From Dryococelus australis (taxonomy: Eukaryota; Arthropoda; Insecta; Phasmatodea; Phasmatidae), in NCBI GenBank assembly GCA_029891345.1, contig CM056997.1, positions 218,010,712 to 218,074,711 on the forward strand: a stretch of 64,000 nt of DNA, read 5' to 3'. Positions 23,176 through 35,010 of the stretch are shown piece by piece. The position numbers and the translations under genes were made by a program. Below the pieces are notes generated by a model. It was not told the DNA's origin. It did not search any database and was given only the letters and a program-made list of their open reading frames with translations. Every line of letters begins with the position of its first letter. The stretch's first letter is position 1.

Positions 23176-23890
23176 CCTTTGTGCCTCTCATCACATTATG
23201 AAATGTCTCCTTTGGTGGGAGTGACTTGCACACCACACTGTCTGGAGACTTAAAAAAGTCATAAGGAAATACTCCCTTCCATTTTGCGAATTCGAAATGG
23301 GTATTATCTGGAAACATCGAGCGGTCGATACTCAATTGCGCAGGTAGTAAATTGCCTGCCAAATTTTCCAGAGAGGAGTTCATGAACTGGAATGAATCAA
23401 TAAATCTCAACTTGAAATATTGCGGCTTTCCATTACAATCTGTCCCATTGGGAATTTGTTTTGTGAAACATTTGTATTTTTCAATGGTCATTCCAATCAC
23501 TTGAATTTTTCCAGGATTTTCAATTACCACGGTTCCGTTGTGTAATGTTACGTGACATTCAGCCAAGGGCTTTATAAGAAAGTGAGCATCGTAATCCTGC
23601 AGGTTATGGAAAACAGCGACAAGTTGTCTTTTGGGCAGTCTGATATTCAAATTGCACTTATTATGTGCGCGGCCTCTGATTTCGCCCGTCAGATGGTCAT
23701 GGTCAACCACAATATCATCTGTACCGAGCAGTTCTTTACAAATGTGACAACATTTCTGAGCCAACAACTTAACTACATTAGCAAGGGTTTTTGGCTTTAT
23801 TGGAACAATGACACTGTAAATTCCTGCAACCCACTTTGTAAGTTCAACTAATTTATCAACTAATTTGTACATACAATCAGCACCCACAAA
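23175..23890 (-). pseudogene. PolB copy A, HNH/endonuclease-VII-like and exonuclease part
   Basis: A 239-codon open stretch, the longest in the window. An N-terminal zinc-binding HNH-like module has 'CCHICKELLGTDDIVVDHDH' with 'GEIRGRAHNKCNLNIRLP' (Cys-x2-Cys, DHDH, and a His-x3-Cys-Asn end), resembling recombination endonuclease VII. It is followed by 'VFHNLQDYDAHFLIKPL', the start of the exonuclease domain of viral and organellar PolB, and 'FIDSFQFMNSSLENLAGNLL'. The last residues ('NVMRGTK') match copy B's 'YVMKGKS' and then run into the inversion junction near 23,173-23,180. Confidence 0.93.
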
Positions 23891-24016
23891 CTCGAATTAC
23901 TGAGACAAACATGGATTGTATAAACAAATCAACAAAATGCTAAAAGCATATGGAACATGTTGGTATATTGTAGTTTTATTACTTGTTTCATCATTGGGCT
24001 AGCAAGTGGACATGGG

Positions 24017-24415
24017 TTACAGGAAAATATCCACGTCGCAATAGGCGACGAAACCCAATATCTTATGTTTGCTGCAATCTTTAAATCCAAGTACTTGTTG
24101 TTTCCTTTGGGGAAAGTAGATACTGCGAACAACATTTTGTTGCTGGCAAAGAATAGTATGACTGGTGAGTTTCTCCTCAGTTCTGAAATACTGAAGACAA
24201 TGCTTGCAAACTTGTTTCTTACACTTCAGCTTACTCATCTGACTACCAACCACCCATAACAAATTTCCATTGCATACGAAATGCAAAGCAGCGGCTTTTC
24301 CACTCGCGCGAATCGCAAAAATATTCACATGTTTGTCTTGGCGTACAGGAGAAATACTCATGGGTACCACAACCCCACCCTTGTCGCAAGTTTCGTCAGT
24401 TCTATATACTTTGAT
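24017..24415 (-). pseudogene. PolB copy A, C2H2 zinc-finger part
   Basis: It opens with 'DETCDKGG' (about 24,395), then 'VVVPMSISPVRQDKHVN' and 'SQMSKLKCKKQ'. A C2H2-type finger follows with 'CKHCLQYF' and a 'TEEKLTSHTILCQQQNVV' helix and tail (Cys-x2-Cys, His-x3-Cys). Next is 'LGFVAYCDVDIFL' near 24,020, a block that leads to the HNH domain. Copy B has the same layout at about 60,580-61,070. Homology with copy B ends at about 24,420. Confidence 0.88.
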
Positions 24416-24420
24416 TATGT

Positions 24421-25499
24421 GTCCAAATAAGGAAGCGAGCAGGAATGTTTATTATAGGTGTATCTTAAATTCACTGACGTATCAGAAAACTGTTTTCCAT
24501 GTAAGGCAGCACACAGAAAGGAACTTTCGTAGGCGACGCTGAGGTCATGCTGGACATGGCTCACCAGGAGAACGTGCACATAGACTTATCAGTAGGATGA
24601 CATCACTGGTGTCATGCAGAGGGCGGCAACGTTCTCCACCATCACAGGCCTGCATGAGGTGGTATCGCTATTGGTTGTGTATCGTGCTCTGAGGACATCG
24701 CTGCTGTCTGCCAGCTGCTGCACGCTCGCCATCTACTAGGCCGCTCATGCAGCCCACTGTCTTTATCATCAAACGTCAGGTACGTGGAAGAGCATTAGTT
24801 TCCCCAAATCGTGTAGGCAGGTGTATTTTAAACTTGAAATCCAGGATTACTGGGAATTACCATGTGATATCGTTAATATATTCTACTCATCGATGGGTAC
24901 TGTTTCCGCAGTCGATTATGACGAGACAGATAATGCTATTAATGGAATGATTGAGTCGGTAGGTGTGGAATGTACACATGCTTGCTGTAGGCATAAAGTA
25001 GTAGAACATAAAAATAAACTGTCGTCGCCTCTAAACACTAATAATGAACATAAACCGCCTGCAAAGAAAATCAAACTTTTATTTATGATGGAACCGGAAA
25101 TGAAAATGATCATGATGACAGATGGATGAAAATGACTGGTGACAGAGGTAATGCTTAAGATGATGTTGGTGATTTTATCGATGCACTCACAAACCCCTCT
25201 AACATATTTGCTGCAATGAGCGACACAAAGAAGGCAGAAGACATCGAGAATACTAACTACCTATTTCCCTAAGACCTGAATGAACTTCTTGATAAACTCA
25301 AGGTGACAGTAGAAGAGAGGCACTCGGAAACCTAGACAACAAATTCGCAAGGTAGAATGGAATGAAGGTTATGTCAGATTTTGGCAACTATATTCCTTGT
25401 TTCCCTCCATGGACAACCTCTATGGACTGACTCTTACAGACTTACTCCTCCTCATCCCTCCCCCTCGTTCTCCCAGCATTGGGTCGTATGTACATATGT
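24421..25499 (+). other. Unassigned sequence with coding-like stretches
   Basis: A frame at 24,821-25,129 (start 'MYFKLEIQDYWELPCDIVN') contains 'ECTHACCRHKVVEHKN'. A shifted frame continues as 'GDFIDALTNPSNIFAAMSD' and 'DLNELLDKLKVTVEERHSE' to about 25,335. Acidic, helix-like composition with only a few stops suggests a decayed coding exon or element protein. I do not recognise a family. It sits between the PolB element and the satellite that received the LTR retrotransposon. Confidence 0.3.
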
Positions 25500-25615
25500 A
25501 TGCATTTCGCCTCGGAAACATTTCAGGTTTTATTTATCAAGGTTACCTAAGGTAATGTAGTCAAGGTCATGCTAGAATGTACCCAATATGTTGGTAGTGG
25601 CTAGTAACATAATAT
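25500..25615. repeat. Left remnant of the about 120-bp satellite split by the LTR element
   Basis: 'tcaaggtcatgctag', 'ttggtagtggctagtaacat' and 'aatat' match the unit of the array at 41,076-41,800 ('gtcaaggtcaacatc', 'ggtagtagtctgtaacgtaa', 'tatgct'). Joining 25,615 to 41,076 restores the unit's phase. Confidence 0.8.
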
Positions 25616-27490
25616 TGCGACGTCCTTCTCCCAAGGACGTGGGAAAGGGTAATATAAAATCTGCAGTGAATTCAACCTGAAAAACCTAGGAGACAAAACA
25701 GTACTTTAAAAGTAGGGCAAATGCATGCAAACCTATCCACTAGCAAAAAAGAACACATGACATGCTTTCTTTTCTTTTACTTTCACACATTTTAGTTTCA
25801 AACCTTTCAATACAAAAATAGATATCAACATATATAACTTTATAATAAATATTTTGCTCTTTTCTAAAATCCTTAAAAGGGCACCATGCAAACAATTAAG
25901 GCGCATTCAAAATGTTATAAGTCCTAATACAAATTTATTCTCAATATGTTGCTAAAATATGGTGACAAATCCAAATACATAATTTTTGATGTCCAAAAAA
26001 ATTCTCTTTAGATAGACATTCAAAATGGTGGCACATAATTGAAGCAGAATAATTCATTGGGAACTCTTTCTAGAATTCATTCTAGAAAATGACTGATTTT
26101 TATTTTTACCTTAGAAAGAACAACAAATGTTGTTTTGTACAGTTCACATGACTGCAAATCAATATACAAGATATTTGAGAAAACTTTGAAAAGCTTAAAT
26201 AAAACATCCTTCAGTTTAAATTTTCCCTAGCTGCATTTACCTAGGAAATAACAGCACGTTCTAAGAAAGGTTCCTTGGTGTAGTCGACATGACTATATTT
26301 TGTTTCACTATACAAATTATTTGATAAACCTTGAAAACTGGGTAAAATCTCTATATTTCCAACATGGCTAAATGTCATTCAGAAGATATTTATTTGACTT
26401 TAAATTTTATTCTGTATGTGCCAAACATGGCGCAAAATACTTTTACAACTTTATTAATAGTTTTCAAAAAGATCTTAGAAAGTGGCATAAAATGTCTGCT
26501 AAACCTTATAGTAAAATTTATTTTACCATAGCTCCCATGTGGGTAATTTAGAAGTTTATAAAAATAAGTTTATAAAACTTTTACTTAAATTTTTACAATT
26601 AAAGTTTCCATTGGTCTTCAGGTGTCTTATTCCTTTTAAAGAATTTGTCTCAAAAATTCGGTAACCAAGATAATATTTTAAATTTAATGTTAAGTACCGA
26701 TAACCATTAAAATAGTTTTTAAAATTATACAATTTCAAGACTTTATGCGCGCTTATGGTGCCTACAAAATCTGTCACCTGAAATAAAATATGTCCCTAAT
26801 CATGGCCTGATAGGCCATAATTCCTACTCTTATGTCATAACAAATTTTTTGTTTACTTATATTTTCGTCGAAGACCCAGGAGAATTAATTCTCTCTCGAA
26901 TGAACCAGCGCCTCGAGCATTTATACAGGTAAATATCAATTATCCCTATAGAGGTGGCTGGAAATGAACAGCCAATAACTGTAAATAGACTTTTCTAAGC
27001 TATTCTAAAACATTTTCCAATAATCTTCATTGCAAGTTTCTTCCACAGGATATGACGTCATGCTGGCCGTTACGTCACCCAGAGCGGCACACCAACACGC
27101 CGCTCGCCGATGGCGCTTTCTGGTGGCACGGCGTGAAGTCAGGTGGTTTGACAAGGCAGGGAAGAGCGAACCTGCAACCTACCCACACGTACATGCGTGA
27201 ACTCCTACGTCAGACACAATTTCCTTGCCCATGCAAGGACATACCTTCGCAGAATCAGTGTACTACATGGTTTTAAGGTCAGTCGTAATTTTTATAAGTG
27301 TTCACCATCATTGACCATAATTTTGCAGAATTTCACTGTTTTTTGAAACATTTTTTAAAAGTGGAAAGTTTCTCTGCGTCAGTGGTACGTGTTGCATAGC
27401 AGGTGAAGGCAGCCAGGCAGACCCATGTGCTGAGCGCAGCAGTTAATAGCGGATTGACCTGGGGGTGGGGGGGAGGTGCTGTTGATAATT
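25616..27490 (-). repeat. 3' LTR
   Basis: It aligns along its length with 39,317-41,071: start 'tgcgacgtcctt' vs 'tgcgacgtcttg'; 'actttcacacatttt'; 'aattcattctagaa'; 'ggataaaatatgt'-like and 'tgggccataattcctactctta'; 'ttcttccacaggatatgacgtca'; 'agacccatgtgctgagcgcagcag' near the end. It is 120 bp longer than its partner because of small indels. The inner end near 27,490 no longer reads CA. Short internal frames (for example 27,052-27,276) are not genes. Confidence 0.88.
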
Positions 27491-28189
27491 GAGAGACCCT
27501 TTATAAAATCCTTCTCCCCAAAGGAAAGAGTCCAGAAGAAAACCCAGAGAAATGGCCCGGATCTCCACCAAAATGGCCAGGCTCGGTGTAGGCACAGATC
27601 TCTTCTGTAGGGGGACATCAGCTTGAGATCTTCATCCTGCTTCTCTGTCATCCAGCTTCAACCGGAACAGACCAAGAAAGAGGCGCCAGTATCCACACAA
27701 CCACACCAGGTTGTACCAAAAACCACTTAATATCCCTTTTTTTTTCTCAAAACTAATAATGAGTAATAAATATTACAGTCCCTGAGATCACGCTACGAAC
27801 CCAATAATAGATTAAATCGTCCCTTTTCCGATTAGAACCCATTATTATAAATTATACCTTTTACCAAAATACTTCCAGATATAGAATAAAAACCCTAAAT
27901 ACACCTTGATATCTACATGGGCATGAAACACACTAAAATGATCAGAAGCACGAAACGCAGCTTACACCTATATGTAAGCGAAACCCTCACGAAATGAGTA
28001 AAGTACATCTTAAAACTATGTGAACATGAATACCTTAATAAAATGAGCCTGTATGAGCTAAGGGCAGACCCGAGCATTAAACGAAGACAAGCCTTAGAAA
28101 ACAAGTAATGTATACACTTAACAACATATGAAAAAACAGGATTAACATTCAAAACATTGCACATAAACTAACCCTCTTAAATCTGTACT
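27491..28189 (-). other. Retrotransposon 3' untranslated stretch
   Basis: Between the end of integrase and the 3' LTR. There is no gene. It contains the candidate polypurine tract near 27,510 (purines on the minus strand). The distance is longer than usual, so part may be later insertion or decayed sequence. Confidence 0.45.
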
Positions 28190-29300
28190 CTACCAGAAAT
28201 AATTCTCGTTCCAGTAGCTATCAGCGGATCTACCACTTACTGAGAGATACTTAACTTCAACTGGGTCACATGGGCTTTGTTGTAGCTCCCCGGATGATTC
28301 AAAACCTCCAGTAACACAGTTACAGATGAAATAAAGTGATTTATAATAAACGGGCCTGCAAACTTCGGCGCAAGCTTAGAGCTGAACGGGGCAGTCTTAT
28401 TACTTAAATAATGGGTCTACAAGTAAACGTTATCTCCCGGGCGTAACTGAACTGACCCACTTTTGTATGTGGTCCTGGAGGCTAAATTCAAATGATATAT
28501 CCTGAGATTTTGAGTGGCCTCCTTCCAAACCTCTTCCAGATCCTTATGATAAATCACCTGCCAACAAAACTCATGGAGACCCATGCATGTATCAGTATTT
28601 GAAACAGGCTCCGCCCGAAAAATAACTCGGCGCGGCTATTTCTCGGTGGTTTTTCTAACCACATTATTGAAAACTAGGGACTGCTGATACAAAGCATTGT
28701 CCCATTATTTGTGGGATCCAGTTTGAAAGGCCCTTAGAGCAGCTTTGCGATTGTAACGTTCTACCGCATTCGCGTTCGGGTAGTAAGGAGTAGTCTGTAT
28801 CAATTTAATTCTTCACGAAAAGGCTAAATTTTTCATTTCGGTTGAGACAAAATAAGCGGCGTTATACGTTACAACATGAACTGGGGATCAAAAAATGGGA
28901 AAAAGTCTCTGACTAAGGATCTTACATATCTAGGCTGATTTCATGGACCTTAGAGTAAAAAAGAAAACAAATTTATTGAAACTATCAGCCGCCACTAAAA
29001 TAGAAGTAAAACCAGATTTTGTACAAGGCAATGGACCAAAAATATCTAGATACATATGTTCCCAAGGGACCTTAGCTATTGCAGCATAATAAGGACTTAA
29101 TTTTCACATTCCTTGGTTTTGCTTTCTGGCATTCTTCAAACTCCTTAGCTAGATTTTTCACTTCCTTTACACGATCTGGCCAAAAGAACATCTCACAGAT
29201 GCTTGAGACACGTCCAAATTGCTTGGTCCAAATGCCCACCGAAATATGTGTTGTGATAATACAGAAATATAGACCCACGCAGGGTCTTAGGCACAAAAAA
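28190..29300 (-). pseudogene. Ty3/gypsy integrase
   Basis: The integrase joins element cDNA to the host chromosome. The zinc-binding start reads 'CEMFFWPDRVKEVKNLAKEF', 'EECQKAKP' (HHCC-type finger, C-x2-C kept). The catalytic core follows in shifted frames: 'YLDIFGPLPCTKSGFTSILV' and 'AADSFNKFVFFFTL' (first Asp in 'LDIFGPLP'), and later 'TPYYPNANAVERYNRKAALR' (Glu region) near 28,790-28,730. A C-terminal 'LRPGDNVYL' and 'SSKLAPKFAGPFII' tail ends near 28,330. At least three stops or frameshifts are present (for example near 29,080 and 28,710). It is dead. Confidence 0.88.
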
Positions 29301-29352
29301 AAATTAATTTTTCAGTTTTTGGATCCACATACCCTACCAGGCCTTTACGAAT

Positions 29353-29631
29353 TTAATACTGGCCTCTCTTACCAGCATCAACATCAGACATGATGGTGAT
29401 ATGTTCAGGGTCATCTCGCCGATGATGCTGGAACTTTAAGTAAGCCTGGGGAAAATTTTGGAGTACTTGAGTTTGCCCTAAAGCAACTTTTACTGGAACA
29501 TTAGTATTATTACTATCAGAAGATGCAATTTCTTCAACTAAATCGGTTTGAATTTCTACATTTACAGATTCTACAATTTTAGGAATAAGAACCTCAGCCT
29601 GTACTGTGGTTACGGCTTCTGGGGTGTCCAT
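29353..29631 (-). pseudogene. Linker between RNase H and integrase
   Basis: An acidic, Val/Gln-rich 92-codon frame starting 'MDTPEAVTTVQAEVLIPKIV' and containing 'FQHHRRDDPEHITIMSDVDA' overlaps the end of RNase H in another frame. It sits where Ty3/gypsy polyproteins have a variable linker. There is no catalytic motif. It is kept because it is open and lies in the correct order. Confidence 0.55.
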
Positions 29632-30165
29632 TTAAAGTCCTTAGCATCAAACATATGAGGAAGGGCTTCAGGCACTTCAATCTCTACATCCTTAATATGA
29701 TGCACGGTAAACCTAAAACAGGTGAGGCCAACCAACCCCCTCACAAATGTGCCAACTGGTTTTTTCGTGGAAAGAAAACTGCTAAGCGCCTGATTGTCGG
29801 TAAAAAATTCAAATTCAGCACTCTCTAGATAGTCGCTGAAGTTCTCCAATCCAAACAGCGTTACTAGAACTTCTTTCTCATAAGCTGAGAATCTTTGTTC
29901 TGGTGGCGTCAGGAGTCTGCTGGTATATGCTAAAGGCACTAGACTGTCGCCGTGTCTCTGACATAACACTGCACCCAATGCTTTGGAACTAGCATCCACC
30001 TTGAGTACAAATATTTTAACAAATTGGAGTAGTTGCAAAACAGGAGTGCTGGCTAATTTTACTTTGAGTAGACAAAATGCATGGTTTTGACTCTCTCCCC
30101 AGATAAATTCTACTCCTTTACGCTTAAGACGCCCGCCTACCTGTAGAAAAATTCGCCATATTGTT
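29610..30165 (-). pseudogene. Ty3/gypsy RNase H
   Basis: It degrades the RNA template during reverse transcription. From 30,165 the reading is 'VNNMANFST' (RT connection), a shift, 'KGVEFIWGESQNHAFCLLKV' and 'KLASTPVLQLLQF', then a clean 142-codon stretch. That has 'FVLKVDASSKALGAVLCQRH' (first Asp), 'YTSRLLTPPEQRFSAYEKEV' (Glu) and 'FEFFTDNQALSSFLSTKK' (second Asp), ending 'EVPEALPHMFDAKDF'. The three main acidic residues are intact. It starts abruptly at the nested-insertion boundary; the preceding RT residues are found at 37,004. Confidence 0.93.
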
Positions 30166-30537
30166 CACGGGACTGGGCTAGATGGCTGACTGACTGTGGA
30201 GGAATGTGTAAATAGCGCGCAGATGTCCCTCCCCAACAGTTCGTTCTCCTCCCGCTGAGTCTATGACCACAATGGGGTGGTTCAAAAATGTTTACTACCT
30301 GGGGCGGATCTCAGTATAGGCCGTGGAAGGAAGCAAAAATGCAGTAGAAACAAACTCGTGTCTCGCTCTACCGTAATATCTTCTAAACTAAACTCACATA
30401 TCTCTGTAAGCATAACTATTCATTCTGAAGACTTGAAATTTTCACTGTATATATAATAAACTTTTCTGCCTGTAATTCAATATTAATTTTCTTTCCTTGA
30501 AATTTGAAACACCGCTACCTTAATATTTTATTGATGC

Positions 30538-30800
30538 AAAGTCTGAAGTGAAGTCCAGTACAGGTTTCTATCGAGGTTTTTCAGGAATCTTGTTATTAGT
30601 ATTTCAGACATCATACAACTTTTTGAAAACTATTTTGAGGAGATACAAAATTACATTTGCAGCAACAGTAATAAAAAAAATCTGCAGTTCAGGCACTCTC
30701 TGAAGGGTGTGTTCTTTTGTATTGAGTACACATTGACTAGTTTTGTGGAAAAAATTGTATTTACAACATGTTGCATAAACACAATACATAAGTACATAGA
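30538..30800 (+). repeat. 300-bp interspersed repeat, copy i
   Basis: It shares, in order, 'aaagtctgaagtgaagtccagtacaggtttctatcg' (in part), 'gagatacaaaatta', the core 'ctctgaagggtgtgttcttt' and 'tagttttgtgga' with copies ii (34,720-35,010) and iii (36,690-36,960). All have the same orientation within the nested insertion. No coding potential. Confidence 0.75.
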
Positions 30801-30846
30801 AATGAAATGCCGTGACTGTTTATTTGATAAACGCGAATTCGTTCTC

Positions 30847-31140
30847 TCATCGGCTGCCTGGAGCTCTGGAATCGTGTCTAGGGTCTGACTGCCTACCGCG
30901 TGCCAAGAAAGATTGTGTATTAGTTCGGTTGTCTTCTGGTACGTCTGTCTTCAGGCGCTGATTGGAGAATTTGGTTCCGCCGCATTCTTGGCAAGTTTGG
31001 TGGAAAGTGGTTCTGTAATCCACGTAACACGAGTAAATTTCTCTTCTGTGTTCGTAGATATTCTGTGCTGCAGTGCTGGTTACTAGGAAGGTTTGCTTTG
31101 CTGTTGTATCCATGTAGCATCTAGAAAATGTTGTAACCAC
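30847..31140 (-). pseudogene. Possible non-LTR retrotransposon RT scrap
   Basis: A 97-codon minus frame contains 'YEHRREIYSCYVDYRTTFHQ', which resembles RT motif A of LINEs ('CFVDY-KAFD'). The motif-A Asp is present, but the following AFD reads TFH. Downstream residues do not match further RT blocks in this frame. The similarity is short and could be chance; it is offered as a weak hint that part of the nested insertion is LINE-derived. Confidence 0.3.
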
Positions 31141-31837
31141 TTAGGTCTGTGACTAGTATAAACTCCTGTTTAGTTTCACTTACACAGTATTCCTTTCTTT
31201 TAAACACACTAATTTAATTTTTAATATTAAATTTATTCCTAATTCTGTTAAATACCTAGAAGACGTTTAAGGTGAACTGTTCTCCACTCTATATAATTTT
31301 TCATAGAATTACTTATACTGATTGAATTTTTTACTGCTGCAAGTTACAGATTACTTTCGATTTCGCACTGAATTCGCCTTACCTAGCCAAATAAAAAACG
31401 TCAACTTTTCTTTAAAGTGTCCGTTTACTGCTTGCACAACATGTCATTTGCAAACATTGCCATTATCCAGAGACTTATTTTCTTATAACTTATGTTTACT
31501 TCGAAGTCTTTCCTAATAGTCCTCTGGATATGGACTATTGAATACTTCGATTTTTAGAACAGTTGATGTTCTAAATTAAAGGGCGTTATTTATATATGTT
31601 AGCTGGTAACCTGAAATATGATGTCTACAGATTAACCTTTAGTATAATGCATGCGAATTATTAAATATTTTTAGAAAAAAGAAATAATACTCAAATTTTT
31701 CTATTTCGTAGCATTACATATTAACTAAGCATATGAAATACATGTAATAAAAGTATATACAAACACCATACACATTCGATGGTGCAAACACAGCACAAAT
31801 CACTGGAGCTGAAAACATATCATTTATGGGGATGCTG

Positions 31838-31839
<2 letters not shown>

Positions 31840-31869
<30 letters not shown>
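31840..31869. repeat. Run of 30 T
   Basis: An uninterrupted T tract, equal to A on the minus strand. It could be the A-tail of a minus-strand retroposon ending here, but no body was recognised on the high-coordinate side. Confidence 0.9.
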
Positions 31870-31873
<4 letters not shown>

Positions 31874-32364
31874 AGGCGACGTCAACTGGTAACAAGTTTA
31901 TCACCAGTTACTCAAAATTCCTTTAATCCGATGTTATTTTTAATATAGTTTTTGAAAATTTCGAAACATTTACTTTAGATTTTGCAGTATTCTTCTTGCG
32001 CATTCCACCTTAAAAAATTACGAAAAATGAATTTTTCCCTTTAATATCTCTTTGCGTTATATCTTATTTTATTTGAATATCTTTTGGGTTTTTGCGCTCA
32101 TTTTTTAGCTGTGATGGCGGGATATTTTTTATGTAAGTATGATTTTCAACACACAAAATTACAAAAGCTAAAATTGAATTCACGATGAGAGTAGCTGCAG
32201 CTATAAATGATGTTTAACTTAAATTTACGGTTTACCAACTTCAATGACAGAAAATTCCGACCGAGAGAAACCGTGGTTATTTTATACAACACAAAATTAT
32301 TCCGTGGCAGATTCAAGTTCTTTGCTACCGAAGCAACGAGGAACAATTTGATTTGCCAAATATT

Positions 32365-32480
32365 ACTTGCTTTGTTCGAGCGAGGTGACGCAGTGGCGAT
32401 ACACCGAACTCTCATTCGGGAGAACCAGGTTCAAAACCTAATTCGGTCATTCTGATTTCAGTTTTCTATGTTTTTTTATT
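32365..32480 (+). mobile_element. tRNA-derived SINE, family 2
   Basis: 'gcgaggtgacgcagtggcga' (A box), 'cattcgggagaacc' and 'aggttcaaaacctaattcgg' (B box), followed by 'tcattctgatttcagttttc', match the widespread insect SINE layout 'gaggtggcgcagtgg', 'cattcgggaggacgacggttcaat' and 'ggccatcctgatttaggttttcc'. A related copy is at 50,014-50,125. Target duplications were not located. Confidence 0.8.
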
Positions 32481-33602
32481 ATTACTCCATACAAATTCCA
32501 TGATTGTTCCATACTAAATTGCCATGTCCAATTCCTCCCAACAGCTAGCGTGGATAGTATTGGTGTATGTCACAGCTTCTAATGCCCCCATTGTTTGCGG
32601 GGCGACAGCGGCTGAAGCGGCGAGGCAGAACTCTGCAACGCAAAAAATGTCTACTCTGTACCGAAACCAAAAACTTTTCTATATGTCATCAAGAAGATTT
32701 GCCATTTTGGGGAAATAGCAGAGAGAAAGCATTAAAGGTTTGACGAAATAAATAAACCGGTGCAATGTGTTAAATGCTAGGTTAGACGAAATTAATATAG
32801 TAAAAATCAATAAAAATAAATATCGAACGAAATTCATAAAATTCAATTATTTATTAAAAAACATGTTTTACTTAACCATTGAATTGTATTCTATCACGTA
32901 CGTTTAAACATTACTGTATTATCAGTAAATACTTTCTAAAATTGTATATGCAATTCATAGTATGCCACATCCATTACATGACATCAGCTGTTTTGAATAA
33001 AAAAAGAGTAGTTTGTTTGTACTTATGGTACTCACATTATATTATTCATATTAAAATTGACGTACTCTGGTCGTTGGATGGTTCTAGAAATTTTTTTTTA
33101 TATATATATTGTTTTTCGGGAACTGTTAGTTTATTTCATACGTAGCAAGTTTAACAATGTATTTACTAGAAAAAAACCAGCAAAAGTTAAGATAATGTTT
33201 TAGTAAAACATTTTTTTAATAACCAGTTATAATAACAAGTTACTATAATAAAATCTGCAAAACACAAATGAAACACAAAACCCATATAATATCTTGTTTA
33301 CAAAGTACAATCCTAAAAATCCTAAACGTAATCACAGCACTACATATAACACAAAAAATACTCACTCGGTAAATTATATTGTTATAGAACATATAGGGCC
33401 AATGCCTATTTAATTACCAAATTCATCCAAAATGAAATAAAATTATTTACAATATTTTCAAGTACTTACATTGCCTAAGAGGGACATAAGTTAGAACAAA
33501 TCAAACTTTTATTGGCCAATATTGTTATCTGCACTTTCATTTACTATCTATATTGATAAATTTTCTATCGTTGAAGGAGTGAAGTGGGCAATTTATAACA
33601 TT

Positions 33603-33783
33603 CCAACTGTTGCTTACTGCTGGGGACATAATAGCAGCATGCTTAGGAGCCATATGTGGTATGCCAACTCTTGCTTGGTACTGAAGAAACATTATCAGCA
33701 TGCTTATGAGACATTTATGGCATGCCAACTGTTACTGCTGGAGATGTATTAGTGATAATTTCATGAGATATTTATGGCATGCT
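33603..33783. repeat. 60-bp tandem repeat, 3 units
   Basis: Units start 'caactgttgcttactgctgg', 'caactcttgcttggtactga' and 'caactgttactgctggagat' at 33,603, 33,664 and 33,724. Each ends 'tatggcatgc' or a close variant. It lies inside the nested insertion. The 76-codon frame over it is a by-product. Confidence 0.85.
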
Positions 33784-34719
33784 GACCATATGTTGCTATA
33801 AAATAGCTAACAGCATACGTAAATCCACTTGATTTTTTTATGAGATGGAAAATTGCCATGTGACATTGCAGTACTAAGAATAAATAGTTACTATAATTTC
33901 GTAACTGATTATTATTATCTAATAATGGGGACATAAATAATGTACTTTGCTTGGTGTCACTGAATAGCTAACTTGACTTGAGTAAATACAAGAATGCAAA
34001 TCGTAGCATTTTACATTGTTTACAATTTTTTATAAAATTTCAGTGAGGTTTGACTCATAAATATACGATGCTGCAATTATATATGTAAAAAAATTACAGA
34101 CAATATTTTTATTAATAACAATTTCGTTTATTAAATGCATACCATAATTATTGTGCAAAAAATAGGAATAAAAAATCTTAATTAAATCACACAATATTTA
34201 CTATCAGAACATCGACATTGGTTATATTTGAGTTTAATGGTCTCTTGAGATATTAAATATCTGATTAACGTATCGACCTGAACACCAATCTGAAAATGAA
34301 TATCCGATATACCAAAAGTTCCATAATTTAGGGAGAAACGCGATACCAACATAGTCGCATAGCATAACCAATTCTCTTGTAATTATTTGCAAATCACAAT
34401 AGAAGGAAAAGTAAGGTATGCAAGAATTATAAGGTCTTGCAGGTAATTAGAGGTAATAATGCAAAATGAAATTCTCCGTTTCATCTTTTTAAAAAACAAT
34501 GATGGGCCTGAGGTAATGTCGCCCGCCTACCAACAAATATTTTGCGCGTTAGAGGCACGGAAGCAGTGAAGTAATAAGAGCGACAATGGCACGCGCTTCA
34601 AGTGCCCACTCGCCTCTTCGCGCAAGACATAGAACAGGAAGGCGTGCAGTCTTTTCGTCGTGTTGCGTATACCTATATGAGACTTTCAGCGGTGTCCCTA
34701 GCATTTCATTGGTGAAAGT

Positions 34720-35010
34720 CTAAAGTAAGGTCCGATGCAGGATCCTATCGTAGTTTCGCATGAATCCGGTTAATAGTTTTCAGCTATAGCAGGGTGAAAA
34801 AGTCGTTTTTAGCCATATTGAGAGACTACAAAATTATTTCTTTAGTATAGGAGGCACATAGAATATAAAGTACAGACATCGTCTGAAGGGTGTGTTCTTT
34901 CCATAGATGGCCGAATATAACACACTCTTGGCAGTTTCGTATGCAAACGTGTTTTCCTAACATGCTGAAACGTAGTTCACGACGCTGGTAGTCGGGCGGC
35001 TTTAATGAAT
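34720..35010 (+). repeat. 300-bp interspersed repeat, copy ii
   Basis: 'aaagtctaaagtaaggtccg', 'atcctatcgtagtttcg', 'gagactacaaaatta', core 'cgtctgaagggtgtgttcttt' (about 34,883), 'cagtttcgtatgcaaacgtg' and 'aacatgctgaaacgtagttcac', then 'gcggctttaatg'. The ends resemble copy iii most closely ('ggtgccttaagg'). Confidence 0.75.

Larger units (their letters stand above)
21618..24420 (-). pseudogene. Family-B DNA polymerase of a Polinton/Maverick-like element (copy A), with internal inversion
   Basis: In full form this protein is a protein-primed-type replicative polymerase carried by virus-like Maverick elements. In minus-strand order the remnant has a C2H2-like finger, an HNH/endonuclease-VII-like zinc domain, a 3'-5' exonuclease start, and a C-terminal part with the catalytic 'YCDTDS' box. 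The palm between exonuclease and YCDTDS lies on the opposite strand (22,163-23,175). The N-terminal region present in copy B (61,080-61,600) is missing here; homology stops near 24,420. Stops and frameshifts occur throughout, so the gene is dead. No integrase, packaging ATPase or capsid gene is seen next to this copy. Sub-parts are listed separately. Confidence 0.92.

Noticed and set aside
31840..31869. Poly-A tail proving a LINE at 30,847-31,140
   Set aside because: For a minus-strand element the tail should lie below 30,847, not at 31,840; the orientation does not fit.
32365..32460. Genuine tRNA gene on the plus strand
   Set aside because: It matches the head of a widespread SINE and is followed by that SINE's body; the acceptor stem is not formed.
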